Shown one piece after another: positions 1 to 11,824 of a stretch of 64,000 nucleotides of DNA. Where the stretch lies: positions 137,296,420 through 137,360,419 of the forward strand of contig NC_080540.1 in assembly GCF_028640845.1 (NCBI RefSeq), in the 5' to 3' direction. The position numbers were made by a program, and so were the translations under genes. How positions within the stretch are numbered: position 1 is the first letter of the stretch; the number at the start of each line of letters is the position of its first letter. This DNA comes from Ahaetulla prasina. Lineage: Eukaryota > Chordata > Lepidosauria > Squamata > Colubridae. The notes under the pieces were generated by a model, which worked only from the letters and a program-made list of their open reading frames with translations, had not been told where the DNA came from and made no database searches.

Positions 1-1423
1 TTTTAACTTTCAAAGTCCCATCCTATCACTTTTTTAAAAAGAATTTAGAACAACAGCATTCTTATAATTAATTTCAAAATCTTATTTTAGTTTAATTTAG
101 TTTAGTTTATTAAATTTCTATACCACCCTTCTCCTGAAGGACTCAGGGCAGTTTACAGCCAACATAAAACAATATACATAAATAGATTAAAAAGCACTAT
201 AAAAATCTAATTCAAATTTGGCTAAACATTAAAACTATTAAAAATCAATAGTAAAACCCCACTTAAAAACCATAACCCATTAGGCCAGCCCTGCGCGATG
301 AAATAAAAGGGTCTTGAGCTCGCATTGGAAGGTCCAGAGGTCGGGGAGTGATCGTAACCCCAGAGGAAGCTCATTCCAGAGGGTAGGTGCCCCCACAGAG
401 AAGGCTCTCCCCCTGGGGGTCACCAGCCGGCATTGTTTGGCTGACGGCACCCTGGGGAGACCCTCCCTGTGAAAGCGCACAGGTCGATGGGAGGCTATCG
501 GTGGCAGCAGGCGGTCCCGTAAATAGCCCGGTCCTAAGCCATGGAGCGCTTTAAAGGTGGTTACCAATACCTTGAATTGCACCCAGAAGACCACCAGCAA
601 CCAGTGCAGCTTATGCAGGAGAGGTGTTATATGGGAGCCATGGGTGGCTCCCTCTATCACCTGCGCAGCCGCATTCTGGACCAGTTGGAGCCTTCAGGTG
701 CCCTTCAAGGGGAGCCCCATGTAGAGAGCATTACAGTAGTCCAGGCGGGAAGTGACAAGGGCATGAGTGACCGTGAACAAGGCATCCCGGTCTATGAAGG
801 GGCGCAACTGGCGAATCAGGCGCACCTGATAAAAGGCTCCCCTGGCGATGGCCGTCAAATGTTCTTCTAACGACAGCCGAGCGTCCAGGAGAACACCCAA
901 GTTGCGAGAACACTCAAGTGGCCCCTCTCCATAGGGGCCAATGACTCGGCTCCCACAGTCAGTGATGGAACCATCTGACTGTACCGGGACGCCGGTATCC
1001 ACAACCACTCAGTCTTGGAGGGATTGAGTCGGAGCCCGTTCCTCCCCATCCAGACCCGTACGGCCTCCAGACACTAGGACATCACTTTGACGGCCTCATT
1101 GGGGTGGTCAGGGGTGGAAATGTACAGCTGAGTGTCATCAGCGTACTGGTGATACTGCACCCCAAAACCACGGATGATCTCCCCCAGCGGCTTCATATAG
1201 ATGTTGAACAGGAGAGGCGAGAGAACCGACCCCTGCGGCACCCCACACGTGAGGCACCTCGCGGTCGACCTCTGTTCCCCTGCCAACACCATCTGCGACC
1301 GGTTGGAGAGATAGGAAGAGAACCACCGAAAACGGTGCCCCTGTTGTGTCTTGTCCGCTCTCACCGCAGCCGGGGTCTGCTTATCTGCTCCCGAACACGG
1401 AGGAATGTATGCCTCCCAGCCCC

Positions 1424-1560
1424 AGTCCTGGCTCCATGCCCAGACAAGCTGCAGAGGAGGGGGCACCTCCCGGTCCCAGCCCTGGCTCCATGCCCAAGCA
1501 GGCTGCAGAGGGGGGAGCATCCCCCGGCCCCAGCCCTGGCTCCATGCCCAGGCAAACGGA
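1424..1560 (+). repeat. 54-bp tandem repeat inside the LTR, about 2.6 copies
   Basis: The motif TGGCTCCATGCCC recurs at 1429, 1483 and 1537, exactly 54 bp apart. In one + frame each unit encodes 18 residues of the type PGPSPGSMPRQAAEEGAP, and the frame stays open from about 1346 to 1693. The open frame may be incidental to a period that is a multiple of three. Confidence 0.9.
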
Positions 1561-1703
1561 GCAGCTAGACCCCTCCCCCTCCTCCACAGCATGTGAACCT
1601 GAGGAAAGTTTACTTCCAACAGCTGATTGGAGTGACCCTCGCATCAGAAGATTGGATAGGCGGAGGCAACAGAAGGAAGGGAGGGGCAGGCCTTAATGAG
1701 TGC

Positions 1704-1738
1704 TGAGTCATGGAGCCACACCCCATGGCCTATATAAA
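1704..1738 (+). promoter_or_regulatory. LTR core promoter: AP-1/NF-E2-like motif and TATA box
   Basis: TATATAAA lies at 1731-1738. TGAGTCA (1704-1710), preceded by TGC so that it reads TGCTGAGTCA, matches the AP-1 site and the core of the Maf/NF-E2 recognition element. The spacing of about 20 bp fits an LTR U3 promoter. Activity is inferred only. Confidence 0.5.
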
Positions 1739-3969
1739 GGATCTGCTTTCTGGCAGTCTCTGAGTCAGGCAAAGTCGAACTTATCTTGCTGAAGTCACTT
1801 ACTGGTCTCCTGCCTGCTCTGAGGACTTTGCTAGGACTTTGGGCAGAGCTGCAGAGGCAAGCCTGATTCGGATTTCCCTGACCCGGCCGTCAGCGGAGGA
1901 GTGGGACACGACAGCCCCCCACTCCCAGTCTCTCCAATCGTCGCAGCAGGATACCATGGTCGATGATATCAAAAGCCGCTGAGAGATCTAATAGGACCAG
2001 GACAGAGGAACAACCCTATCCCGAGCCCTCCAGAGATCATCCACCAACGCGACCAAAGCCTTCTCCGTGCTGTACCCAGGTCGGAAGCCGGACTGGAGCG
2101 GGTCTAAATAGACAGTTTCATCCAGGTACTGAGGGAGCTGTCATGCGACCACACTCTCAACAACCTTCGCCAAAAAACGAAGGCTGGAGACAGGATGGTA
2201 ATTTGATAAAACAGCTGGATCCAGGGAAGGCTTCTTGAGGAGGGGCCTCACCACCGCCTCCTTCAAGGCGGACGGGAAGACACCCTCCCTCAAAGAATCG
2301 TTAACAATTCCCTGTAGCCAGCCTCGTGTAACCTCCTGTGTGGCCAGTACCAACCAGGAGGGACACGGGTCCAATAAACATGTGGTGGCATTCAGCCTCC
2401 CCAGTATCCTGTCCATGTCCTCGGGAGCCACAGGATCAAACTCATCCCAGATAACATCACCAAGAACAGCCTCCGTCTTCCCACCTGAATCCACTCAATC
2501 AGAGTCCAGCCCATCCCGAATCTGAGTGATTTTATCGTGCAGATATTGACCAAAATCCTCAGCACGACCCTGCAAGGGGTCCTCCCGCGCCCCCTGATGA
2601 AGTAGGGAGCGAGTCACCCCAAACAGGGAGGCTGGGCGGTTATCTGATGATGCAATAAGAGTGGAAAAATACTCACATTTTGCCACTCTTATCGCCACCA
2701 GGTAGGTCTGAATGTAGGACCTAACTAGTGTTCGATCAGGTTCAGAACGGCTAGCCCTCCAATCACTCTCTAGGTGTCTTTTCTGGCGCTTCATCTCTCT
2801 CAGCTCCTCAGAATACCAGGGAGCTGGTCGGGATCGGCGCCAGGTCAGAGGCCGCAAAGGCATGACTCGGTCCAAAGCCCCAGCCGCCGACCTTTCCCAG
2901 GCAGCGACTAGTTCTTCCTCCAAGCCGTGAGCCAGGTCCTCAGGAAGTGGCCCAAGTTCCGTCAGAAACCTTTCCGGGTCCATCAGGCGCCTGGGACGGA
3001 ACCAACGAATCGGTTCCGTCTCCCTGCGGTGTGGGCTGGCGGTTCTGAAGTCGAGTTGAAGGAGCGAATGATCTGACCATGACAGGGGATTAATGTCTAA
3101 GTCCCCTAATTCTAGATCATTCAGCCACTGTCCCGAGACAAAAAACAGATCCAGAGTGTTTCCCCCGTTGTGAGTGGGACCATTAACTAACTGGGTCAGG
3201 TCCAAGGCCATCATGGAGGCCATGAACTCCCGAGCCGCCGCCGATGATTCACCAACCGACAGCAGGTTGAAATCCCCCATAACCATAAGTCTGGGGTTAT
3301 CAACCGCCGTCCCAGCTATCACCTCCAGCAGCTCGGGCAGGGCTGTTGCCATGCAGCAAGGAGCCAGGTACGTGATCAGCAAGCCCACCTGCATCCCATG
3401 ACCCCACTTCACAAGGAGAGACTCACATCCAGCTATCTGCGGGACAGTGACCTCCGTTGGTTCCAAACCTTCATTAATAATAACGGCCACCCCCCCACCC
3501 CTACCTTGGGCCCTCGGCTGATGGAATGCACGGAAGCCCAGTGGGCACATTTCAACGAGGGGGACTCCCCCCCCTCTGTGCCCAACCAGGTCTCCTAAAT
3601 GCCCATCAGGTCCGCACCCCCCTCCTTTATTCAACACGGACCTGGCATTACACAACATCAGCCGAAGGTCCAGGCTCTGAGGAGTCTGGCTACACGGGAT
3701 ACAGGAGAAGTCCGAGGACCCGGAGTGCATAACCGCTTGCAAACAGCGGGCACGTACTCCCCGAACATGATATGGGCCCCCACTTCCGCCATATCTGCCC
3801 CTCCCAGTTACCGTGCCGATGGAGTAACCCTCGTAAGATCGAGCCCCAGTTTCCTCCTTAGCCCCCGAACCTATAACCTCCATACCGCGAGCTCTCGCAG
3901 GGCCTAGCCGTGTCCCCGATGGATTGCCCCCCCAATCCATCTCAACCCTCCCTCCCCTTAAAAACCCCT

Positions 3970-6900
3970 TAAAAGCAGATGTTAAAAAATTCCTGAGACA
4001 TTTCTTCGACGCATTTTAAATCCATTTGTATTTAAGACTTCTTTTGCTAAGGATTGAAGCTTGCCCAAGAGTTTCCTTGTCATTACAAAGATTCCCAATA
4101 GCTAAAAAGCAGTTAAAAAGTAATTTAGAAAGTGATTAAGGAATGAGACTCAGCAAACCTTATGTCCATATAGGCTGCATTATGGTGGTAAGCTTGACTG
4201 AAATCACTAGACTCATATGTCAGCCACAATAATTTCAGTTTCTCCATCTACCCCCAAGGGGCACCTGTCTAAAGTACAAGTGGATGATTTTACAATCTCT
4301 GTTTTTTCCAGAGAGATTTTACTGCCCAGAATTCACCGTCTGGCTTCTGATCCTGCTGTAGTGCCATCCTTGTTCCTTTAAGGATGTTTATCATGAACCC
4401 TCACTGGAAGTCCCACAGAGCTGTCATTTGACATGCACTTTTAGCGCTTCTGCTTCTGCCATGTGCTTTGTCTCTGCATCTCTTTTTATCATTACAATCC
4501 CTAATGCAAAAATAGAGCTTTTTCCCCCTCCTGCTGTTAGTATTTCTTTTCATCAGTGCACCAACTCAGTCAGTTCAACCTTGACAAGCAGCTAATTTGG
4601 ATGCATCACTCAAGGGGCTGTGAGCCATGTTTTTTTCAATGAAAATAATATATAAAGAAGAGGAAGAGCAATGAATCTAAAAATTCATAGAAATTCCTTC
4701 TGTTCTCTTCAGCTGATGACTGAAAAAGGAATTTCAGTGGTGATTTTTTTTAAGGATCAAATTCATTAAAGTCTTGTGCAGGTACTTTTCTTTCTTCATT
4801 CTTTATTCCTCAGCTCTGAGAGAAACACATTGGTTTGCATTAACAAAAAATATTGCAATATTGAAAGATTCTTTTCCTTTCCTTCTGGTCTTTCATTAAC
4901 TTTCAAAGGAATCTCAAATACCTGAGATTTCCCAGCTGTGGTTATATAACTTCCTGTACGGAAATAAAAGTAGAAGAGGCAATATGCTGATCAGGGAAAA
5001 AGGAGCTGTGGAGAATGCTCTTCTAATGGCACAGGCTGCCTGATGCCTTGACAGCTGCCATCTTCTTGGCTTTCATCACTTTGCCTGCTTGTTTGTGTCT
5101 TCCTGAGTGCATGTACCAAAAGCAAAGCTTTTTCAGTGACTCCAAGTCTGACACACACAAAAGACCTTCATAGATTGTGCCAAGTAGGAAAGGAGCACAA
5201 GATGCCAGCCACAATCTAAGATCTCATAAAATAACAAATGTACTTAAAAGCCCACTTTGATGTTTATTCTAATTCAAGAAATGGCACACAAATCACGTGA
5301 GGTTACCCATTCCACTCGCCCAGGTAGAAAAGCTCATTTGACAGTTCTCTGTCATGTTGTCACAATGATTTAAAATGTTTTTACCAAGATAAGTGGGCAT
5401 CCACAGTATATCGGGTTGTCTGATTATATGGCCTCCGTTCTCAGATTACCTGGATGAGAAACCACTGATATCCACCGAATACATCCTAATTTCATGAATG
5501 AGAAATCCCAATTCTTTTCTGCATTAAAAAATGAATTAGGCATTATGTGAAATATCATACCCAGTAGTATTTTACATATCTAGACATCAAAATTAGTTAC
5601 TTAGTAATTATCCACAATTGTTTCAGCTTTGAGAAAATGCCTGTTTTCCCACTATTGGTACTACTGTGGACACCTGCACGTCTGTACAATATGCCAGATC
5701 ATCAGAATTCCATTGTTTAGACCAGTGGCCATATAGATGTGTTAAATAAATAAATTGAATGAGCAATCTTTGATGAAGAGAAGCCAAAAATAAGTTTTTT
5801 GCAGGAGAGGGAAGGATAATTCTGGGGCAGTGAAAATTAAAAATATTTACTATATAAACACCTGAACAATTATTTATCAAAAAAATTAGCATAATATTTA
5901 GTGCCCCAATTCCACTCACCATACCAAGTCATATATCACGTTACAAATTGCCTGTTGATCCAGTGGCTCTGTTACTGTTAAACTATATTGTAAATGGCCA
6001 CTGTAATAAGATTTCCTTTCTGACTATTTACAATTTATCTTTCCCCAGGTACTTAAATATTTGTTGTTTAGGATTATATTTAATGTATCAGACACAATAG
6101 AATTCACTAAAGTTTATGGCATAATAAGTGTGTTAATTTTCAAGATATCGCTAGATTTTAATTTCATTTACTGCGGAATTACTTCAAGTTTCCCCCTGAG
6201 ATTGTTAATAATGTGGCTTAGTGATACAATCAAAATAAGAAAGTATAATTAGATTGCCTTAGTCTAAATCCATTACCTGACTATATTTGGTCAGTGCATA
6301 TTCCAGAGCTGGGAAAAGTTACACAAATAATTGCATTCCTGTAAAAAAAAAAGTTAGTTATGTGGTGATAAATTTTTTACTTTTTCCTTGGAAAAAAAGA
6401 GAAAAGAAAAGCCTAGAATCATTTAAAATAAACATATAAAGAAGGTGGATAGTAAATGTTTCTCCTTCTCTGTTAAAAGCAGAACTTCAGATTATCAAAA
6501 GAATTTGAATGGTGGCAAATTACCTTGGAATGCATAGTTAAATTAAAAAACATTGGAATGCATAGTTAAATTAAAAAACACATTATCACAAGCGATGGCA
6601 TCATGGGGGAATAAAGAGGCTTTGAATTAGGCAAATTCATATAGAAGAAGAACTTTGTTGGGTGCTATTGAGGATCACCATATTTAGGGCTTGTTTGCAT
6701 GATTATCTTGGGATAAGAAAGAATAACTGTAGTTTCTGATCTTATTTAGATTCTCTAATGTATAATCTAATCTGTTATTTTTCCAACATAGGGACACATC
6801 AAAAGAAAAAGAATATTGAAGTGGCTTTCTCAGATTTGAGCTTTAATCATTTATCTCCATCTTCAAATTCTTGATTTTCTGTGCAAACAATACTGTGGTT

Positions 6901-7228
6901 AACCTCTAATGGCTGTCCAAGATTTTAAAAAAATCACCATTCTGTTGAACAAACTGTACTAATCTGGTCTGCATATATTGCAATAATATCATTGCAGAAA
7001 GTCACCCTAAATAAAAAACAAAACAAGGTTTATCATATACTTGTGTGACTACTATAAGCCTACCTTTGTGAGTTAAGCACTTACCTCAGCTATACGCATG
7101 TTATAAAGCACTTATTTTTGTTTATTAACAATTATCGTCAACATCCTGGGATCATCATATAAAATGACAATTTGGTGACTGACTTTCACTCAGACGTATT
7201 TTCTTGCTTTATTCCTCTTTGTTTCCAG
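3970..7228. other. RPTOR intron upstream of exon A
   Basis: AT-rich sequence without coding signal. The only structure I see is a 28-bp direct repeat at 6525-6580. There is no recognisable family repeat between the L2 5' end and exon A. Confidence 0.6.
6525..6580. repeat. 28-bp direct repeat, two copies
   Basis: The unit beginning TTGGAATGCATAGTTAAATT occurs at 6525-6552 and again at 6553-6580 with no change. Such a perfect short duplication points to recent replication slippage. Confidence 0.9.
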
Positions 7229-7347
7229 GGGTGTCTTTCAATAGTATTTATACCCAAATTTGGAGAGTCCTCTTACACCTGGCTGCTGATCCATACCCTG
7301 ATGTTTCAGACCTGGCTATGAAAGTGCTGAACAGCATTGCTTACAAG
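7229..7347 (+). CDS. RPTOR: RPTOR exon A (human residues ~801-840)
   Basis: This 119-bp exon encodes the last helices of Raptor's alpha-solenoid. The acceptor is a pyrimidine tract ending in TTTCCAG and the donor is AAG|GTAAAT. The first two bases complete a Gly codon begun in the upstream exon, and the exon ends on a full Lys codon. The peptide contains YTQIWRVLLHLAADPYP and AMKVLNSIAYK, which are nearly identical to human Raptor; I recall Asp for Glu and Leu for Val in the DVSDLAM stretch. The upstream exon is outside the window. A hAT-like DNA element begins only 77 bp after the donor. Confidence 0.95.
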
Positions 7348-7423
7348 GTAAATTTGGGTGGAGTGGAGAGTTATGCTTTTGGACAGCATTTTGAGATAAT
7401 TTTATCAGATAGTGAGTTTGTCA

Positions 7424-7705
7424 CAGTGATGAAATCCAATTTTTTTTACTATTGGTTTTGTGGCGTGGCTTGGTGAGCGTGACAGGGGAAGGATACTGCA
7501 AAATCTCCATTCCCACCCCACTCCAGGGGAAGGATACTTCAAAGTCCCCATTCCCTCCTCACTCTTGGGGATAGGATATTGCAAAATCTCCATTCCCACC
7601 CCACTCTGGGGCCAGCCAGAGGTGATATTTGCCAGTTCTCTGAACTGTTCAAAATTTCCTCTGCCAGTTCTCCAGAACCTGTCAGAACCTGCTGATTTCA
7701 CCCCG
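7424..7705. mobile_element. hAT-like nonautonomous element, copy 1 (282 bp)
   Basis: The left end is CAGTGATGAAATC and the right end is TGATTTCACCCCG, an inverted pair. The 8-bp target duplication GTTTGTCA is perfect (7416-7423 and 7706-7713). An 8-bp duplication and CAG-type ends are hAT hallmarks. The interior holds a 41-bp tandem repeat and has no transposase. It belongs to the same terminal family as 17224-17438, 26529-26796 and 43547-44580. Confidence 0.85.
7485..7607. repeat. 41-bp tandem repeat, three copies
   Basis: GGGG(A)AGGATA-type unit starts fall at 7485, 7526 and 7567. Each is followed by a CATTCCC-rich stretch. The units differ by a few substitutions and lie inside the hAT-like element. 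Confidence 0.85.
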
Positions 7706-7774
7706 GTTTGTCATATAATCTGTGTTGGATATTTTCAATAAATTTGTTCGGTTAACTGTCAATTTGCATTTATA

Positions 7775-8154
7775 CAGGTTATCCCTTGACTTACAACCCT
7801 CTATTTAATGACGGTTGAAAGTTACAATGGCATTGGAAAAGAAATTGATTTATGGCCTGTTCGCACACTTATAAGCATCCCCACAGTCACGTGTTCAAAC
7901 TTTAGGTGCTTGGCAATTGGCACATATTTACAATGATTGCAGCATCCTGAGGTTCTGAGGTTGTCATTTGCAACCTTTCTAAGGAGCTTCCGACAAGCAA
8001 GTCAATGGGAGAAACCAGATTTACTTAACAACGACAAGGTTCACTTAACAACCATGGCAAAAAAAATCATAAAATGGGGATTTACTCACTTAACAATTGC
8101 CATGCTTAGCAGTATAAATTTTGGGCTCAATTGTGGTCATAAGTCAAAGACTAA
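7775..8154 (-). mobile_element. TA-flanked inverted-repeat element, copy 1 (degenerate)
   Basis: The right end contains the reverse complement of the family head (TGGGCTCAATTGTGGTCATA), and the left end is CAGGTTATCCCTTGACTTA preceded by TA. The body has the 'cttaacaa' and 'aatggga' words shared with copies at 33160, 49982 and 58011. No transposase is present. Assigned to a Tc1/mariner-like class by its TA flanks only. Confidence 0.7.
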
Positions 8155-8159
8155 TTGAA

Positions 8160-10220
8160 TCCTGTCTTCAACATAGAGTCATGGGCTAAATAATTGCACT
8201 TAAACTGAAAAAGAAGTTTTATTCTCTTCAAAAAGTTAGCAGTCTAAATTGCCTAGAGGGCACCAGGGGAGAAAGAAAAATAATAAAATTATACAATAAT
8301 ATCCATATTTTAAAATACGTTTTAGTTTTATATCCTCCTCCTGTTCCTTGGGGCTGTTTCCTTCCCCCAAAAACACAGAGTAAGTAACTATCCACCCTAG
8401 ACCACCCTGCTAACCTTATAATCCTTGCAGATCATTAAAATTTTTTGATGGGAATCATGCACCAGAGAAGATTAGGAGACCTTATTCCTGAAGGAAACTA
8501 CTTTCTAAGCCCTATATTTATGCTTTCATTGGTACCTTATTTTTGTAGAACTCAACTTTTTAGCTAAATAAATAACCTTGCTCCCTCTTTTCATAAGGAC
8601 AATTCATAGAAGTTATATAGGCACTTAAATAGAGATGCTGTATGCCTGTCAAATGTTTGACAGCTCAAGATTTGGTGGCCTTGAAATTGGCAGACTGATA
8701 CAGGAGAGAATAACCACAAAAATCTGAGATTTGGCAAATAGCAGTAGAATAAGCTACTTTATGGCCAAGTATTTCAACAGCCTTTAATTATTCAGTTGCT
8801 ACTCGCTTTCTCTGTTTCCTTTTCTTTGGGCTTTTATATCATTATGTTGGATAAATAAATTCTGAAGTTTTACATGTGGCATACTTATTCAGAGAGTCTT
8901 TTACCCTGCTGATAATTGATGTTTTCTGCCAGCATAAGAATTTCTGGACCATATCCAGAATGCATTATGCATTTTCCTAGCTTTATAAAGAAGATAATAG
9001 AAAAAATGGTACAGTATAGCTTAGCTGAAAGGGGGAAGGAGTAGAAAGCTAAGCATTTGATGAATATCTGAATGTTATCCTATATAAAAAAAAGTATTTG
9101 AACAACTGTGTCCCAGAAATTAATGTTGAAAAAATATGGAAGTCACAATTACCATGTGATGATTATTAGCATCACTGAACAAACAAGCCATCAGTCTGTT
9201 TTAGCAAAGGATTTTTTTAGGAAAGGATTTATTTTGTTTTTCACCCTAAGTGGATTTTAGAAGCATGACTGGGTTATGTTTCTAAAATGTAAAAAATGGG
9301 GAAACACTCATAATATTTTAGAGTGTTTATATAAGATTTCAAGTATGAGATCATCAGTGTTTTGTGTAATTTGGGGTTTCTTGTAAGTTTTTCTTCATTT
9401 TGTAATTGGCAGCAGTCTATCATAAAATATCTGAAAATTAACTGAAAATACCACCATCTTCTGCTTAGATGTTATTAGAGTATTTCTCTGAACTGTCATT
9501 GTTGTGTGCATAACTGAAGTGCTAACTTGACAGTGAATTTAATATTTAAACCTAGGGTTTGTAGAGAAGAAACAGAAAAGAATATAATAAAGAAAAAAAA
9601 TGTATAAAAATGTGATTTCCACCCTTCATTACAAATATAAACAAATTTAGTAACTTACTTGCTCTTAAATGTTATATTTATCTCTTCATCCTATATTCTA
9701 TCTTTTATTTATAAACAAATCCATAAAACATCAACTTTTTAGTCTTGGTGTCAATAGAAAATGTAATTAGAGGTAACAACATATCTTATTTTAACCATGA
9801 TCAAATAAAGCAACTTCAAATTCCTTCCTTTTCTTTCCAACAGCCCTAATCTTTAGTTCAGTGTCTTAGGATGTGATCTCTTTTCATTTTTTTCTTTGTC
9901 CCATTGCACAGAGTTCGTTAATAAGCCTCTTTAGTAAATCAAATAGGAAAAAAAATCCAGGTCACTCTCTTGGCTTGTCTTATTTATTTCCTTTTAAATG
10001 TTAAAGTCTCCACCAGTTTGTTTTCTAGATCTAGTGAAACACCCTTTTCTAAATCATCATCTTGGTCTGTCAGCTGTAAATTCTGTTTTGATACCGTATC
10101 TATTTTTCTGCTTTTGTTGTTTCTTCAATAACATCTTTTGGACACAGTCTATCCATAGAAACAGACATCATTACTGACACTGTTGATATTGTGGCTACTA
10201 TTTTCTGATTCCATTCTTCA
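8160..10220. other. RPTOR intron, no feature seen
   Basis: About 2 kb of AT-rich sequence between the TA-flanked element and a CR1. I see no repeat family, coding stretch or structured RNA. Confidence 0.5.
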
Positions 10221-10221
10221 A

Positions 10222-11140
10222 AAGTCAATCAATCAGAATAGAGCTGGAAGGGACCTTGGAGGTTTTCTAGTCCAATCCCCTGCTCAAGCAGGAGACCCTA
10301 TACCACCAATGAGCCATGGTGGCACAGTGGTTAGAGTGCAGTACTGCAGACCAGTTCTGTTGATCAGGGGCTGCCAGCAGTTTAGCAGATCGAATCTCAC
10401 CAGGCTCCAGGTTGAATCAGCCTTCCATCCTTCCGAGGTGGGTAAAATGAGGACTCAGATTGTTGGGGGCAATAGGCTGACTCTAAACCACTTAGAGAGG
10501 GCTGTAAAGCACTATGGAGCAGTATATAAGACTAAATGCTATTGCTTTTGCTATTTCAGATAGGTAGTTGTCCAGTCTTTTCTTAAAAACCTCCAGTGAT
10601 CTATAACTTCTGAAGGCAAGCTGCTCCACTGGTTAATTGTCCTCACTATTATGAAGTTTCTCCTTAATTCCACGTTGCTTCTCTTCTTGATTAGTTTCCA
10701 TCCATTGTTTCTTGTCTTGCCTTCTGGTGGTTTGGAAAATAAGTTGACCCCCTCTTCTTTGTGGCAGCCGCTCAAACTCTGGAATACTGCTATCATGTCA
10801 CCCCTCAACTGGCCATACCCAATTTCTGTAACCGTTCTTCATATATTTTTGTTTCCAGGCTCTTAATCATCTTAGTTGCTCTTCTTTGCACTTTTCCCAA
10901 AGTCTCAACATCATTTTTTTTGTAATGTGGTAACCAAAACTGGATACAGTATTCCAGCTGTCCCCTTACTAAGGATTTATAAAGTGGTACTAATGCTTCA
11001 CATGATTTTGATTCTATTCCTCTCTTTATATAACCAAGGATTGTATTAGCTTTTTTGGCTGCTGCCACACACTGCTGGCTTACATTTAAATGATCATTCA
11101 CTAGGACTCCAAGGACCCTCTCATAGTTACTGTTTTTGAG
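10222..11140 (-). mobile_element. CR1 LINE 3' fragment, interrupted by a SINE
   Basis: The minus strand encodes the C-terminal part of a CR1 reverse transcriptase, including GYIKRGIESKSCEALVPLYK and [13 protein letters not shown], followed by RRNFIIVRTINQWSSLPSEV. The CR1 3' end with 'gagctggaagggaccttgg' is at about 10240. A tRNA-derived SINE at about 10304-10550 splits the 3' part. The fragment is 5' truncated, as is usual for CR1. Confidence 0.88.
10304..10550 (+). mobile_element. tRNA-derived SINE inside the CR1
   Basis: The tRNA-like head reads 'ggtggcacagtggttagagt' (A-box region). The body has 'ccttccgaggtgggtaaaat' and 'gaggactcagattgttgggg'. The same body appears at 12689 and, reversed, at 56656 and 58405. 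CR1 sequence resumes on both sides, so the SINE is the younger insertion. Confidence 0.82.
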
Positions 11141-11294
11141 CCAGGGAGAGTGATCTCTTACCCTATGCTTATCTGAATATCAAAGAACCAATATACTCAT
11201 TGGTCCCTTGTCACAGTCATCAACTTCATGTTTTGTGTGTGAAAAGCTGAATTCACATAGACACACATACATCCCTACATATCAAAGATACGTT

Positions 11295-11328
11295 GATGGA
11301 TGGATGGATGGATGAATGGATGGATGGA
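11295..11328 (+). repeat. (GGAT)n microsatellite
   Basis: About eight GGAT units with one interruption (GAATGGAT). Confidence 0.9.
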
Positions 11329-11824
11329 CAGAGAGATAGAATATATACATTAATATATTATGTATATTATAATACTGGTTGGAAAAACTCAAAGTGTAAA
11401 GGAACAAAGCTGGTGTTGGGTAGTTTTATTAAAATCAGAATAAATCTTTGTGTTTCTAGCACAACGTACCTATTAGTGAGATCTAGTTACATTCACAGAG
11501 AATTCAGTGAGAGCCAAGAGATCCAGTTGCATCCAGATTTAAAAGGAAAATATTTTATTCATTCCGGTTCATTATATAGATTACATAGAAGTTTTGTATT
11601 TGTAGCTGCTATTTCAAAGTTTATATTATCCACGTAGCTTATTTTAACTTCTTGTTACATATGTATAGCCTTTAGCATATTTTGATTTAATATTGTCTTT
11701 TAGCCCAAACATTTTGTTTTTATGTACTTTTCTTAACTATTCTGACATTAGTTTTGGATATTCTCTTGTGCTGGTTAATAGCTGAAACAAGGTATATGTA
11801 AAATGTAAGATGTAAAAAAGATGT

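Larger units (their letters stand above)
1342..1913 (+). mobile_element. Solo LTR inserted in the L2 element
   Basis: A 572-bp segment interrupts the L2 reverse transcriptase between its [11 protein letters not shown] and RWFSSYL motifs. It begins TGTTGTGTC and ends GACACGACA, an imperfect inverted terminal pair with TG...CA ends, and is flanked by the 5-bp direct repeat GCCCC (1337-1341 and 1914-1918). It has a TATA box and no internal viral genes, which fits a solo LTR left by recombination. The 5-bp duplication is compatible with a Gypsy-type element or an endogenous retrovirus; I cannot tell which. The orientation follows the TATA box. Confidence 0.85.
84..3960 (-). mobile_element. L2 non-LTR retrotransposon, nearly full length, inactive
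   Basis: An L2-clade LINE lies on the minus strand. Its 3' end is at about 84-170, with an AT-rich tail and the GGTGGTATAG motif typical of reptile L2 ends. Reading 5' to 3', about 3940-2498 encodes an apurinic endonuclease domain (SVLNK, GRGGGVAVI, MGDFNLL and the catalytic SWSDHSLLQLDF). About 2494-540 encodes the reverse transcriptase, with GVPQGSVLSPLLFNIYMKPL and the YADD catalytic box at 1134-1145. A C-terminal block, KLHWLLVVFWVQFKVL, is encoded near 650-600. One in-frame stop at 2495-2497 separates endonuclease from RT, there are further frameshifts downstream, and a solo LTR interrupts the RT at 1342-1913. The high coding density suggests a fairly young insertion. The exact 5' end is uncertain. 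Confidence 0.9.

Noticed and set aside
541..2525. Plus-strand open frames of 60-154 codons
   Set aside because: They are antisense or off-frame shadows of the minus-strand L2 element, or lie in the LTR tandem repeat.
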